DNA from: an uncultured bacterium
Lineage (GTDB): Bacteria > Cyanobacteriota > Vampirovibrionia > Gastranaerophilales > Gastranaerophilaceae
Assembly: GCA_902462155.1 (NCBI GenBank)
Contig: CABQAQ010000010.1
Coordinates: forward strand, 14,503-78,502
Reading direction: 5' to 3'
DNA: 64,000 bases
Shown one piece after another: positions 1 through 8,387 of the stretch (its first letter is position 1; every line of letters starts with the position of its first letter). The position numbers and the translations under genes are program-made. Under the pieces are notes generated by a model. It was not told where the DNA came from. It made no database searches and was given only the letters and a program-made list of their open reading frames with translations.

Positions 1-500
1 AGAAGATCTCTGTTAGTTACCAAACTTTTTGCAATATCATTAAATTTGCTTGACACATTTTTAGCTGCTTGAACAAAGTTATTACGATAAACACTGCTGG
101 ATGGATCGTTTGTTAAAGTTTGAACAGCATCAAAAAAATTGGCAAAAGCATTTTTTAAGCCTTTATCTCCTAATTCATTGAGAGTTTCTTCAATAGATGA
201 AGCATTATTATATAATGTTTCGTAGTAACTTAAACCTGAATTCTCATTACGGAAAGTATTATCAATAATAGTGTCCCTGTAGGAGCTTATTTTACTTATC
301 TGTACTCCGGCTCCTATATGATAGCTACGTCCAATAGCGTTTCCAATAACACCTGTACCTTTTATACTGGCTAATTCTGCTCTTTGTTTAGAGTATCCTT
401 CTGTATTAACGTTTGCTATATTGTTTGAAACAACACTTAATACATTTTGATGAATAGTAAGAGCTTGTTGAGCTACGTTCATACTAGCTGATAAAGTCAT
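1..500 (-). CDS. flgK: Flagellar hook-associated protein 1 FlgK, N-terminal part (cut by window edge)
   Basis: FlgK forms the hook-filament junction with FlgL. The reading frame starts at the ATG at 500 and stays open to the window edge, giving about 166 residues. The N-terminus, MTLSASMNVAQQAL, followed by NVLSVVSNNIANVNTEGYSKQRAEL, is the coiled-coil rod/hook/HAP signature. GVQISKISSYRD and later YYETLYNNASSIEETLNE are typical of FlgK rather than FlgG or FlgE. It is last in the visible operon, directly after flgN, which encodes the FlgK/FlgL chaperone. That order supports the assignment. The remaining C-terminal two thirds lie outside the window. Confidence 0.9.
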   Translation of the reverse strand, partial: MTLSASMNVAQQALTIHQNVLSVVSNNIANVNTEGYSKQRAELASIKGTGVIGNAIGRSYHIGAGVQISKISSYRDTIIDNTFRNENSGLSYYETLYNNASSIEETLNELGDKGLKNAFANFFDAVQTLTNDPSSSVYRNNFVQAAKNVSSKFNDIAKSLVTNRDL

Positions 501-524
501 CTTATTATTTTACCTCTCTATTTT

Positions 525-1022
525 TTAAACTTCCTCCACTATTGATGATATCTCAATATTGTTATTTTGGGATCGTCCACAATGATTATATTCTGAGTTG
601 TTTACTTGAATATTATCTAAAATAATTTTTATAGTTTGATTTACTATATTAAGTCCCTTTTGGATTAATTGGAAATTATTTTTTTCTTGAATCTGTATAT
701 TTTTTGCCAAGTGTTGTAATTTTAATTGTTGGAGATGGAATTTTTCAATATTGTTATAATTTTCTTTTTTAGCTAAAGAAATGATCTCAGATAAATTAAG
801 GTCTTTATCAGATAATTTTTCGGATAGATTTTTCCTTAATTCAGAGATAGATTTTATTCTATTATATTGATCTACAATTTTATTATCAATTGATTCCAGA
901 TTAAGTATATCTCCTTTAACTAAAATATCTCTTTTATCCATATATAATTTTTCTATTTTTTCGTAACTATCAATTTCTTTATCAATAATATTTTCGATCT
1001 CTTTAAAAATTACATTATCCAT
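525..1022 (-). CDS. flgN: FlgN-like flagellar export chaperone
   Basis: A 165-residue, almost wholly helical protein rich in Lys, Glu and Ile. FlgN-family proteins are cytoplasmic chaperones that bind the C-termini of FlgK and FlgL and deliver them to the flagellar export gate. The sequence itself is poorly conserved: long amphipathic helices (roughly 1-60, 65-110, 115-150) with no catalytic motif, so the call leans on size, helical character and position immediately upstream of flgK. I chose the ATG at 1022, not an upstream ATG at 1046, because AGGAG lies 7 bases before it. The true start therefore falls just outside the preceding gene. Confidence 0.75.
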   Translation of the reverse strand: MDNVIFKEIENIIDKEIDSYEKIEKLYMDKRDILVKGDILNLESIDNKIVDQYNRIKSISELRKNLSEKLSDKDLNLSEIISLAKKENYNNIEKFHLQQLKLQHLAKNIQIQEKNNFQLIQKGLNIVNQTIKIILDNIQVNNSEYNHCGRSQNNNIEISSIVEEV

Positions 1023-1042
1023 AAAATATCTCCTAAAAAAAA

Positions 1043-1318
1043 TCAAGCACTGAAGTCTGCTAAAACACTTCTTCCATAAACAAGGCCATATTTAATATCT
1101 TCGTTTGTAAGAGTATTATCTCCAAGTTTTGAGGCAAAGTTTTTTATTTCATCTATGTTCACGTTATTTAAAAGAATATTATCATCTTTTATATCAGGTA
1201 CCTGTTCTTGAATTTCTTTATTTAAAGAATTATTGTTATTAATTTTATTAAAAGCATTTTGAGCTTTTAAAAGTTGCATAGCACTTATATTGTTATTTGA
1301 AGAAATTGAACTAACCAC
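1043..1318 (-). CDS. Small unknown protein in flagellar operon (FlgM position)
   Basis: A 91-residue unknown protein with a GTG start at 1318, preceded by AGGAG 9 bases upstream. That ribosome site and the first codons lie inside the end of flgJ (8-base overlap), so the two are probably translationally coupled. The N-terminal half is Asn-rich and looks disordered. The C-terminus (about 50-91) is a predicted helix pair, NIDEIKNFASKLGDN followed by DIKYGLVYGRSVLADFSA. In many genomes flgM, the anti-sigma-28 factor, sits immediately upstream of flgN. Size, disordered N-terminus and helical C-terminus would suit FlgM, but I see no clear FlgM motif. The function is therefore only a positional guess. 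Confidence 0.7.
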   Translation of the reverse strand: MVSSISSNNNISAMQLLKAQNAFNKINNNNSLNKEIQEQVPDIKDDNILLNNVNIDEIKNFASKLGDNTLTNEDIKYGLVYGRSVLADFSA

Positions 1319-1835
1319 GAATATTAACTCCTTTTATTACCCCTAAAAAATTATTATTATCAGCCTCTTTATTATAGTTATTTTTTTTATATGTATCAAT
1401 AAAATTTTTGTTTAAAGAAAAAGAAGAAGAAGAATGTTCAGACGAATTTTGAGAAGACATAATAGAATCATCAGAGTTTATATAATTATTGTCAGGAACA
1501 AATTTTTCCATCTGATCATAAATCTGTTTAGCAAAACCAAAAGATGAGTTTGGATTTTTAGCCATTTGCCTTCCCATCTCGTTGTACATAAAAGATTTGA
1601 AATTCTTTAAGAAATGACCTTCTTTACCAAAAATACCGTTTTCTTTATCAACAGTTTTATCCATAGTTTCTATCATTTTAGTAATGAAAATAGCTTCAAA
1701 TTCTGAGGCAACTTTTTTTAACTGAGCTTTGCTCGAAGGATTTTTCTTGATATTATTTATCATTTCGGTATCTTGGTGCGATTGATTTCGTATTAAAGAT
1801 ATTTCTGTTTGAATATTTATATTTGATGAATCCAT
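1311..1835 (-). CDS. flgJ: FlgJ-type rod-binding protein, single domain
   Basis: A 174-residue protein with the FlgJ N-terminal rod-binding domain at about residues 35-115. KKVASEFEAIFITKMIETM is the family hallmark, followed by FLKNFKSFMYNEMGRQMAKN. It acts in the periplasm as a scaffold or cap for rod assembly. The muramidase domain fused to FlgJ in Proteobacteria is absent. A separate lytic transglycosylase at the head of the same operon (6235-6891) probably supplies that activity. The C-terminal 50 residues are Ser/Asn-rich and probably disordered. The next gene overlaps its end by 8 bases. Confidence 0.85.
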   Translation of the reverse strand: MDSSNINIQTEISLIRNQSHQDTEMINNIKKNPSSKAQLKKVASEFEAIFITKMIETMDKTVDKENGIFGKEGHFLKNFKSFMYNEMGRQMAKNPNSSFGFAKQIYDQMEKFVPDNNYINSDDSIMSSQNSSEHSSSSFSLNKNFIDTYKKNNYNKEADNNNFLGVIKGVNIRG

Positions 1836-1911
1836 TTTTGATTTTTGCCTTTATCTAATTTTTATTAAAATAATTTTTTGTCTAAACAAAATAAATAAAA
1901 GTATAAATTAT

Positions 1912-3063
1912 TTATATAATTTCTATTTCGGCTTTTAAAGAGCCGGATTCTTTTAAAGCTTGAAGAATAGAGATTAAGTCAATAGGTTTAACCCCGATAG
2001 CATTTAAAACCCGAACAAGATCGCTTAGATTAGAATTAGCTTTAAGTTCTACTAAAGTGCCACTGGCTTTTTCGATTTCTATATCAGAATTAGAATATCC
2101 AACCGTAGTACCTTGACCAAAAGAATCAGGTTGAGAAACCTCGTTTATGGTTGAAACAGTAACAGTAATACCACCGTGAGCTACAGCAGCCGGACTTAGT
2201 TTTACTTCATTACCAACAACAATAGTTCCAGTTCTTTCATTTACGACTACTTTAGCTTTTTCTACGGAAGGATTAACTCTTAGATTTTCAATAATAGAAA
2301 GGAAAGCAATTCTGTTATTTTGAAATTTATCAGGAATCTGAACACAAATACTAGAACCATCAACCGCTTTAGCCTTAGCAATAGTACTTGAAATAACCTG
2401 AGCAATATTAGCAACCATAGTATAATCGGTTTTATTTAAACATAGAGTAATAGTAGAATCATCTCCTATTTGAGTAACAATATCTCTTTCAACAATGCCA
2501 CCATTAGGTATTTTACCGGTTGTAGTAATAGCAGTTCTTTTACTAGATCCGGAAGCTTGAGCAGAAGTCCCTCCAACAGAAATAGGCCCTTGAGCTAAAG
2601 CAACGATTTCACCATTAGCAGCTCTTAAGTGAGTCTGAACAAGAACACCACCCTCAAGACTTTTTGCATCAGCCATTGTTGAAACCGTAACATCTATTTT
2701 ATCACCGTTTTTAGCAAAAGGAGGTACTGTAGCAGTGACAAGTACAGCAGCAGAGGATCCTTTCTGTATATAGTTTGCTTGTTCTATAACAGTTCCAAGA
2801 TTCTGTAGCATTAATTGGTTTGTGATTTGTGTAGATCTTGAATTATCTCCGGTACCAGCTAAACCAACGACTATACCATAACCTACTAATTGATTATCTC
2901 TTACTCCTTTTACGTGTGAGATATCTTTTATCCTTACGTAAGTTGTAGAGGCGAATGTTTGTATTGGACTAATCGATAAAACCATAATGGCACTTATTAA
3001 TATACAATTAATAAATTTTTTTACTTTTAATTTTTTCTTTAGATTTTTAAAAATGTTTTTCAT
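1912..3063 (-). CDS. flgI: Flagellar P-ring protein FlgI
   Basis: FlgI polymerises in the periplasm into the P-ring bushing around the flagellar rod at the peptidoglycan layer. The 383-residue length is normal. Residues 1-38 form a basic-then-hydrophobic signal peptide ending in QTFAS. Family motifs follow: VRIKDISHVKGVRDNQLVGYG, then VVGLAGTGDNS, LQNLGTVI and, later, RVNPSVEKAKVVVNERTGTI. The C-terminal LVRVLNAIGVKPIDLISILQALK is also typical. It lies between flgH and flgJ, the usual order. Its presence implies a diderm envelope. Confidence 0.95.
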   Translation of the reverse strand: MKNIFKNLKKKLKVKKFINCILISAIMVLSISPIQTFASTTYVRIKDISHVKGVRDNQLVGYGIVVGLAGTGDNSRSTQITNQLMLQNLGTVIEQANYIQKGSSAAVLVTATVPPFAKNGDKIDVTVSTMADAKSLEGGVLVQTHLRAANGEIVALAQGPISVGGTSAQASGSSKRTAITTTGKIPNGGIVERDIVTQIGDDSTITLCLNKTDYTMVANIAQVISSTIAKAKAVDGSSICVQIPDKFQNNRIAFLSIIENLRVNPSVEKAKVVVNERTGTIVVGNEVKLSPAAVAHGGITVTVSTINEVSQPDSFGQGTTVGYSNSDIEIEKASGTLVELKANSNLSDLVRVLNAIGVKPIDLISILQALKESGSLKAEIEII

Positions 3064-3110
3064 AATAATTAAATAACTTTCTATTAAAATTAAGATAAAT
3101 AAATAAGTTT

Positions 3111-3752
3111 TTAGAATAAATGTTTAATGACTCTATTGATGATACCATCATTAGCAGCTCTAGAAACAGCTCCTTTGCCCGACATAGCAAACTGTAAATT
3201 CGCAACATTTTTCGAACTTATTTTCCCTGTATTATTTATCCAACGAGGATCTACTATTCCGCTTACAATAAGGTCAATACGTTCATTTGCATTCATAACT
3301 GTTTTTTTACCTTGGACTAACATATTTCCATTTGGCATTACCTGAACTACTTGAACAGCTACTGAATCTTTATAATTCATCTGCCTTGATGTATTTGAAT
3401 CGCTTGATACAGTGTTACTACCTCCAAAATTGTTAAATTTATCATTTAATATTTTGCCAGGTAATACTTTGTTTATCAATCCTGTAAAATTATCTACAGT
3501 ATTTGAATCTCTTGAAGAAGTATAATTTAGAGTATCAGAAATAGATATACTTTCTTCCATGACAATGGTAATAAGATCTCCTATTGATCTTGCTCTAACG
3601 CTACCATATAAAGATCTTGGTTCAGAATAATAACTTTGAGATGCTCCCATATAAAATAAGGATTCTGCTTTTACTTTATTGTCTGAATAAACAACAAAAT
3701 ATATTAGTAATACTATACAAATACATAATATAAATTTTTTTGAAAATATCAT
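3111..3752 (-). CDS. flgH: Flagellar L-ring protein FlgH
   Basis: FlgH forms the outer-membrane L-ring of the flagellar basal body. The 213-residue protein carries the family core SVRARSIGDLITIVMEESISIS, a central region with GNMLVQGKKTVMNANE, and VSGIVDPRWINNTGKISS near the end. The N-terminus (about 5-24) is a hydrophobic export segment followed by KVKAES. FlgH is usually a lipoprotein. The cysteines here (residues 10 and 12) sit within the hydrophobic core and do not form a convincing lipobox, so lipidation is doubtful. It lies between flgA and flgI. Confidence 0.92.
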   Translation of the reverse strand: MIFSKKFILCICIVLLIYFVVYSDNKVKAESLFYMGASQSYYSEPRSLYGSVRARSIGDLITIVMEESISISDTLNYTSSRDSNTVDNFTGLINKVLPGKILNDKFNNFGGSNTVSSDSNTSRQMNYKDSVAVQVVQVMPNGNMLVQGKKTVMNANERIDLIVSGIVDPRWINNTGKISSKNVANLQFAMSGKGAVSRAANDGIINRVIKHLF

Positions 3753-3786
3753 ATTTTTTTAATCCTTATTATCTCTTTCTTTAAAT

Positions 3787-4518
3787 TTAAATATCTATAG
3801 ACACCCTATTTTTACTTATGACTCGACCTGTATATATTTTTTTATAAGTATCGTTTTTAACAGAAATAATATCTCCAATATTCCCTTCGGATAGAGAAAT
3901 TCCACTTACCGTCAGATATAGACCGCTTTTTGTTATAAACTCGACAATTACTTGATCATCTTTTGCTATATCCGGTCTATATTTTACGAATCTTTTGTCT
4001 ATGATTTCATCTTTTTTAAACATTTTTTTTGTAATAAGATCATTTTTTAAAGCTTTATAATCAAGAACATTTCCGTTTAAACTTGAAACATCAACTTTTT
4101 TTAAATAGCTATTGCCAATAGAAACAGCTCTATATCTTGGTATAATATCTTTAGCTACAAGGACATCTTTGTAGGCTTTTATTTTTACGGATACTCCAAA
4201 GACTTTATAAATATTTGAGTTAACATAAACTTTAACAGTTCGAAATTCTTGAGAATTAAGACCATTTTTACTTGGTAATATTTTTATATCCACTCTTTTA
4301 TTATCAGCTACTTTAATATCTTGAACAGGAATATTTAAAACTTTAACGTCAAAGTCTTTAAAACCTTTATGTTTAAGTTCATTGCCTACCTGATTAATTA
4401 CTAAAGATTCTATATAAGAGTGATCAATAACTCTAGCTTTAGCGACAAGAGTCAGATTAAAGCTAAGAAAGATAGCAAAGATGAATGATATTAAACTTTT
4501 AGAACAGAATGAAAACAT
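3787..4518 (-). CDS. flgA: Flagella basal-body P-ring formation protein FlgA
   Basis: FlgA is the periplasmic chaperone for P-ring (FlgI) assembly. The 243-residue protein has a signal peptide at about 1-28 (SLISFIFAIFLSFNLTLVAKA). A weakly conserved beta-rich region follows. The C-terminal SAF/FlgA domain shows VLVAKDIIPRYRAVSIGN, then DDQVIVEFITKSGLYLTVSG, and finally GDIISVKNDTYKKIYTGRV. Its position between flgG and flgH is conserved in many flagellar operons. Confidence 0.9.
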   Translation of the reverse strand: MFSFCSKSLISFIFAIFLSFNLTLVAKARVIDHSYIESLVINQVGNELKHKGFKDFDVKVLNIPVQDIKVADNKRVDIKILPSKNGLNSQEFRTVKVYVNSNIYKVFGVSVKIKAYKDVLVAKDIIPRYRAVSIGNSYLKKVDVSSLNGNVLDYKALKNDLITKKMFKKDEIIDKRFVKYRPDIAKDDQVIVEFITKSGLYLTVSGISLSEGNIGDIISVKNDTYKKIYTGRVISKNRVSIDI

Positions 4519-4570
4519 AAAAAATAAAAAATATCCTTAAAAAAAATAAAAGTAACACACGAAATAAAAA

Positions 4571-5356
4571 TCAGATTAACTGATTAGTTTGTCGAAGGAT
4601 ATCACTTGAGGCACTTATAATTTTAGAATTAGATTCAAAAGCTCTTTCAGCTTTAATCAAGTTAATAAGTTCGTCAACAATTTGGACATTAGACCCTTCG
4701 AGGAATTTTTGTTGTAAAGTACCAATACCATCTTCACCGGGAGTACCTGTAATAGGAGTACCGGAAGCCGGTGTTTCAGTATAGAGATTATGTCCTATAG
4801 CTAAAAGACCGGAGGGGTTTTGAAATTTTACAAGTTGTATTTGACCGACCATAGTTTGTTCGGGTTCATTACCTACTTTTACACAGACATTTCCATCAGG
4901 AGTTACAGTAATTTCAGAAGCGTTCTGAGGTATTGTTATCTGTGGTTGTAATAAAAGTCCATCAGTAGTACATAATTGACCTTGTGCATCAATTTTAAAT
5001 GAGCCATCTCTTGTATAAGCTGTTGTGCCATCTGTACGTATTATCTGGAAGAATCCTTCACCTTCTATTGCAATATCTGTAGGATTACTTGTTGATTGCA
5101 TAATCCCTTCTGAAAAGATTCTGGTTGTAGCAGCTGTTTTAACTCCAAGACCAACCTCTATACCTACAGGCTGATATATTCCTTGAGTCATCATGGCACC
5201 TGGGGTTTTTATTGCGGTTGACAAAAGGTCTTGAAATTCTGCTCTTACTTTTTTAAATCCTGTTGTATTAACATTTGCTATATTATTAGCTACAACATCT
5301 AAATTATTCTGTTGTGCTATCATTCCTGTTGCTGCTGTTGTTAATGATCTTAACAT
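4571..5356 (-). CDS. flgG: Flagellar distal rod protein FlgG
   Basis: FlgG builds the distal rod of the flagellar axle. The 261-residue length is canonical. The N-terminus MLRSLTTAATGMIAQQNNLD, then NNIANVNTTGFKKVRAEFQDLL, is the FlgG signature. The core has DIAIEGEGFFQI and YTRDGSFKIDAQGQL. The C-terminus, FLEGSNVQIVDELINLIKAERAFESNSKII, is also diagnostic. It lies downstream of a second rod gene (flgF-like) as usual. Confidence 0.96.
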   Translation of the reverse strand: MLRSLTTAATGMIAQQNNLDVVANNIANVNTTGFKKVRAEFQDLLSTAIKTPGAMMTQGIYQPVGIEVGLGVKTAATTRIFSEGIMQSTSNPTDIAIEGEGFFQIIRTDGTTAYTRDGSFKIDAQGQLCTTDGLLLQPQITIPQNASEITVTPDGNVCVKVGNEPEQTMVGQIQLVKFQNPSGLLAIGHNLYTETPASGTPITGTPGEDGIGTLQQKFLEGSNVQIVDELINLIKAERAFESNSKIISASSDILRQTNQLI

Positions 5357-5413
5357 TTCTTTTTTTATCCTTCTTTTTTATCTATGTTTTTATCGTTTTT
5401 TTTTTAATACTTT

Positions 5414-6232
5414 TTAAGAGTTAATTCTAGCTAAATTTATAGCTCTAGATAATCCATCAGATTGATTTTTAACAAATTTAGATAACGTTTCATAACTTCT
5501 TGAAACATTTATCATATTGACCATTTCTTTTACTATATTAGAATTAGATGCCTCAATAGCACCTTGTTGTATTACATATTTTTCTGAGATCATTTCTGGA
5601 TTTTGATCCGGATGTTGAGGTATGAATCTGGCTGCCCCAAGAGATTTCAAATCCTCTTTATTTTGAAAGTCAAAGATTCCAATCTGTTGTAAGACCTCTT
5701 TATTTCCTTCTTTATTTAGTTCAATAATACCTTCTTCTGTTATAGCAATATTATTTCTTGTTTTTAAATCGCCCTGATTTAAGTCGAGTTTAATAGGTCT
5801 ACTTAGTCTATCTAAAACATAATCGCCATTTTCAGTAACGAGAAAGTTTTTAGTATCAATAGCAAATGCGCCGTTTCTAGTATAAGAAATCTGTCCTGTT
5901 ATGGGGGATCTTAATTTAAAGAATCCATCACCTTCTATTGCAAGATCTAGAGGGTTACTTGTTCTTTCAAGAGTACCTTGCGAAAACTCATTTAGTAATT
6001 CATCTACTTGAGATCCCATAGATATTGTTCCAAGCTGTCTATAACTATAATTATCCGGATTAGAATCAACCTGAATTCTATCGACAGCAGCATTGTATAA
6101 ATCTCTAAAGGTTAAGTTTGCTTTTTTAAAACCACTTGTGTTTACGTTAGCTATATTATTTGCTGTAACATCATTAAGATCTATTAATGCTTTCATTCCT
6201 TCTGCTGCAATTTTAATACCACGTGTTATCAT
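5414..6232 (-). CDS. flgF: Flagellar basal-body rod protein (FlgF-like)
   Basis: A 272-residue rod protein of the FlgF/FlgG family. It has the N-terminal MKALIDLNDVTANNIANVNT coiled-coil motif, a central DLAIEGDGFFKL and YTRNGAFAIDTKNF, and a C-terminal QGAIEASNSNIVKEMVNMIN segment. It is more divergent than its neighbour FlgG and is encoded directly upstream, so FlgF (proximal rod) is the most likely identity. In many non-proteobacteria the FlgF/FlgG naming is interchangeable. It starts 2 bases after the lytic transglycosylase gene ends, so the two are probably co-translated. Confidence 0.88.
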   Translation of the reverse strand: MITRGIKIAAEGMKALIDLNDVTANNIANVNTSGFKKANLTFRDLYNAAVDRIQVDSNPDNYSYRQLGTISMGSQVDELLNEFSQGTLERTSNPLDLAIEGDGFFKLRSPITGQISYTRNGAFAIDTKNFLVTENGDYVLDRLSRPIKLDLNQGDLKTRNNIAITEEGIIELNKEGNKEVLQQIGIFDFQNKEDLKSLGAARFIPQHPDQNPEMISEKYVIQQGAIEASNSNIVKEMVNMINVSRSYETLSKFVKNQSDGLSRAINLARINS

Positions 6233-6234
6233 TT

Positions 6235-6891
6235 TTATTCTATTCCTTTTGATTTGTTATACATCGAAATTATATTTTTAACATAATTTTGTGTTTCTTT
6301 ATATGGAGGGATCCCATTATATTTTTTAACAGCATTTGGTCCTGCATTGTATGCTGCTAAAGCAAATTCTTTATTACCATTGAATCTGTCTAATAAGCTT
6401 TTAAGATATCGAGTTCCACCTTCTATATTCTGTTGTGGATCATAAGCATTTTCTACACCTAAAGCTTTTGCTGTTCCTGGCATAAGCTGCATTAGTCCCA
6501 TTGCTCCTGCCTTTGATTTTGCATTTATATTAAATCCTGATTCTTGCTTTATTACTGCTTTTATAAAATCAGAATCTAAATTATTCTTTTTTGCGTATTT
6601 CTCTATCAGATCAGTTAAGTCAACAAGTTTATTATTTTTACCTATACTATTATTTAACTCTAAGTCTTTTTGATCTAGAGTATTGACTCTTATATTATTG
6701 TCATAGTTATCAAGCTTACTGCTAAGTATCTTTGAAAAATCAGAATCACTATTATCAACACCGGATAATTCTTGATTACCTTTAACTGTAAGTTTATTAC
6801 TTTTTACATCTGATGGACCACTTAATACGTCAAATTGTCGTTCAATATACTCCATCCGTCTTAAAATTACATCTAATCCTGTAATTTCCAT
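6235..6891 (-). CDS. Flagellar-operon lytic transglycosylase (SLT domain)
   Basis: A 218-residue protein whose C-terminal half is a soluble-lytic-transglycosylase domain. FIKAVIKQESGFNINAKSK carries the catalytic Glu, then AGAMGLMQLMPGTAKALGV, ILRYL-type GGTRYLKSLLDRF, and ALAAYNAGPNAVKKYNGIPP. This enzyme cleaves peptidoglycan, presumably to let the rod pass, and complements the single-domain FlgJ encoded downstream. No signal peptide is evident, so export may use the flagellar apparatus itself (inference). I chose the ATG at 6891, which has TAGGA just upstream, rather than the TTG at 6906. This is the first gene of the visible flagellar operon. Confidence 0.87.
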   Translation of the reverse strand: MEITGLDVILRRMEYIERQFDVLSGPSDVKSNKLTVKGNQELSGVDNSDSDFSKILSSKLDNYDNNIRVNTLDQKDLELNNSIGKNNKLVDLTDLIEKYAKKNNLDSDFIKAVIKQESGFNINAKSKAGAMGLMQLMPGTAKALGVENAYDPQQNIEGGTRYLKSLLDRFNGNKEFALAAYNAGPNAVKKYNGIPPYKETQNYVKNIISMYNKSKGIE

Positions 6892-6948
6892 TTTTCCTAA
6901 CCCCAAGCTTTTTATACTTTAATGCTTATGTATAAAATACAACATCTG

Positions 6949-6966
6949 GATGATTTTCTTCATCCA
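6949..6966. promoter_or_regulatory. Perfect inverted repeat in divergent intergenic region
   Basis: GGATGA-TTTTCT-TCATCC is a perfect 6-base dyad with a 6-base centre. It lies between the start of the flagellar operon (6891, minus) and the acyltransferase gene (7130, plus). Such a dyad could be an operator or simply a small hairpin. No T-run follows on either strand, so it is not a terminator. Confidence 0.35.
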
Positions 6967-7129
6967 CCCTTTGGTTGAATTTCATTAAATCAGTCTTGAC
7001 CTATGGATTAATTTTTTATTTCTTTTTTGGTTTACAATATTGTTCTTTATTTTATTTAAGCCATTTTTATGTAAAAATTGGTATAATAAATTTTTGTGTA
7101 TCTGTTTTTTTTAGAAGAAGGATAAATAA

Positions 7130-8302
7130 ATGCAAGATGTGAAAATAAAGTCATTGAAAAATGATATAACAGTTAAGAAGAAGAAAGCTTATAATATAGA
7201 GATGAGTTTGCTTAAAGCCTTGGGGATTTTTGCAATAGTAGCAGGTCATCTTCAATGGGGGATTTTTGCTCATTTTTATGCACATTATGCTTTTCACGTT
7301 ATTTTATTTTTCTTTATTGCCGGATATTTTTTAAATTTTGAACCTTCTTCTGATAAGATTAATATTTTAAATAAATGTTTCCAATTTTTTACTAAAAAAG
7401 TAAAAACATTAATTGTTCCATTTTTTATTTATAATGCTTTTTATGCTTGTGTAACTGTGATTATTTTCCATTTATTTAACAGATTGTATGGTCAATTACC
7501 AACTTTATACAATTTCTTTGTAACATCATTTACTTATGGTGACCAATACGATATATCTGGTGCATTATGGTTTATTCCTGCATTTTTTATTTCGCTTGTA
7601 ATTTTTTATCCATTAATGTTTGTATTAAAAAAAATATGTGATAATAAATTTTTTCATTTAGGATTTTTTCTAATACTTGCGACAATTGGTACATACATAA
7701 GTTTTTCTCGTTTTCAAGGTCAGCCAATAACGAGTGCAATTACTTTGGTTTGTGTCAGAACATTGTTTTGTATGTTTTTTATTTATCTTGGTTATTTTTA
7801 TAAAATATATTTGGAAGAAAAAATAAAGTTTAATATAAATTGGTTATTATCTTGTATATTATTACAAGCAATACTTTGTATGACGTTTAAAAATAATGCC
7901 TATTTTTTATCAGAAGGTATATTTTATGATCCTATATCTCCATTTTTGTTTAGTTTAAATGGTATATATTTATGCCTATTTATAGTAAAAATGATTTCTC
8001 CATTGGTAAAAGAAAATAGTTTAATTGATAAAATAGGAAGAAATACATATTCTATTATGGCAAATCATTTATTTGTTGCCTTTTTAATAAGTATAGTTTT
8101 ATTTAAGATTAAACACATTTCATATGATATGTTGCCAATGAAGTCATTATTTACAGAGAATTTTCTATATAAACCTGAAAGATACAAATATATTTATACA
8201 ATTATTGCAATTTTAATACCGACATATTTAGGAGAGTCTTTTAGATATCTAAAATATAAATTAAAAATTTCAAGAGATATGAAAAAAGAGCAAGTGAAAT
8301 AA
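7130..8302 (+). CDS. Acyltransferase 3 family integral membrane protein
   Basis: A 390-residue polytopic protein of the acyltransferase-3 (OafA/WecH/ExoZ-like) family. These membrane enzymes O-acylate surface carbohydrates. The N-terminal SLLKALGIFAIVAGHLQWG, with the family's key His (about residue 40), matches the motif in which that His is catalytic. About ten hydrophobic segments follow, including FHVILFFFIAGYFLNF and ALWFIPAFFISLVIFYPL. The acyl acceptor cannot be told from sequence. It has its own ribosome site (AAGGA, 7 bases upstream), a TATAAT at 7082-7087, and a downstream terminator shared with valS. It is divergent from the flagellar operon. Confidence 0.85.
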   Translation: MQDVKIKSLKNDITVKKKKAYNIEMSLLKALGIFAIVAGHLQWGIFAHFYAHYAFHVILFFFIAGYFLNFEPSSDKINILNKCFQFFTKKVKTLIVPFFIYNAFYACVTVIIFHLFNRLYGQLPTLYNFFVTSFTYGDQYDISGALWFIPAFFISLVIFYPLMFVLKKICDNKFFHLGFFLILATIGTYISFSRFQGQPITSAITLVCVRTLFCMFFIYLGYFYKIYLEEKIKFNINWLLSCILLQAILCMTFKNNAYFLSEGIFYDPISPFLFSLNGIYLCLFIVKMISPLVKENSLIDKIGRNTYSIMANHLFVAFLISIVLFKIKHISYDMLPMKSLFTENFLYKPERYKYIYTIIAILIPTYLGESFRYLKYKLKISRDMKKEQVK

Positions 8303-8325
8303 CAGATAAGAAATAGAAGATAAAA

Positions 8326-8361
8326 AAATTGCAGAGAGAAAAAAATATACTTCTGCAATTT
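8326..8361. terminator. Bidirectional terminator between convergent genes
   Basis: AAATTGCAGA and TCTGCAATTT form a perfect 10-bp stem with a 16-base loop. It is A/T-flanked on both sides and lies between the acyltransferase (plus) and valS (minus), so it can serve both. Confidence 0.7.
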
Positions 8362-8387
8362 ATTTTATAATTAATAAGAGATGTTGT

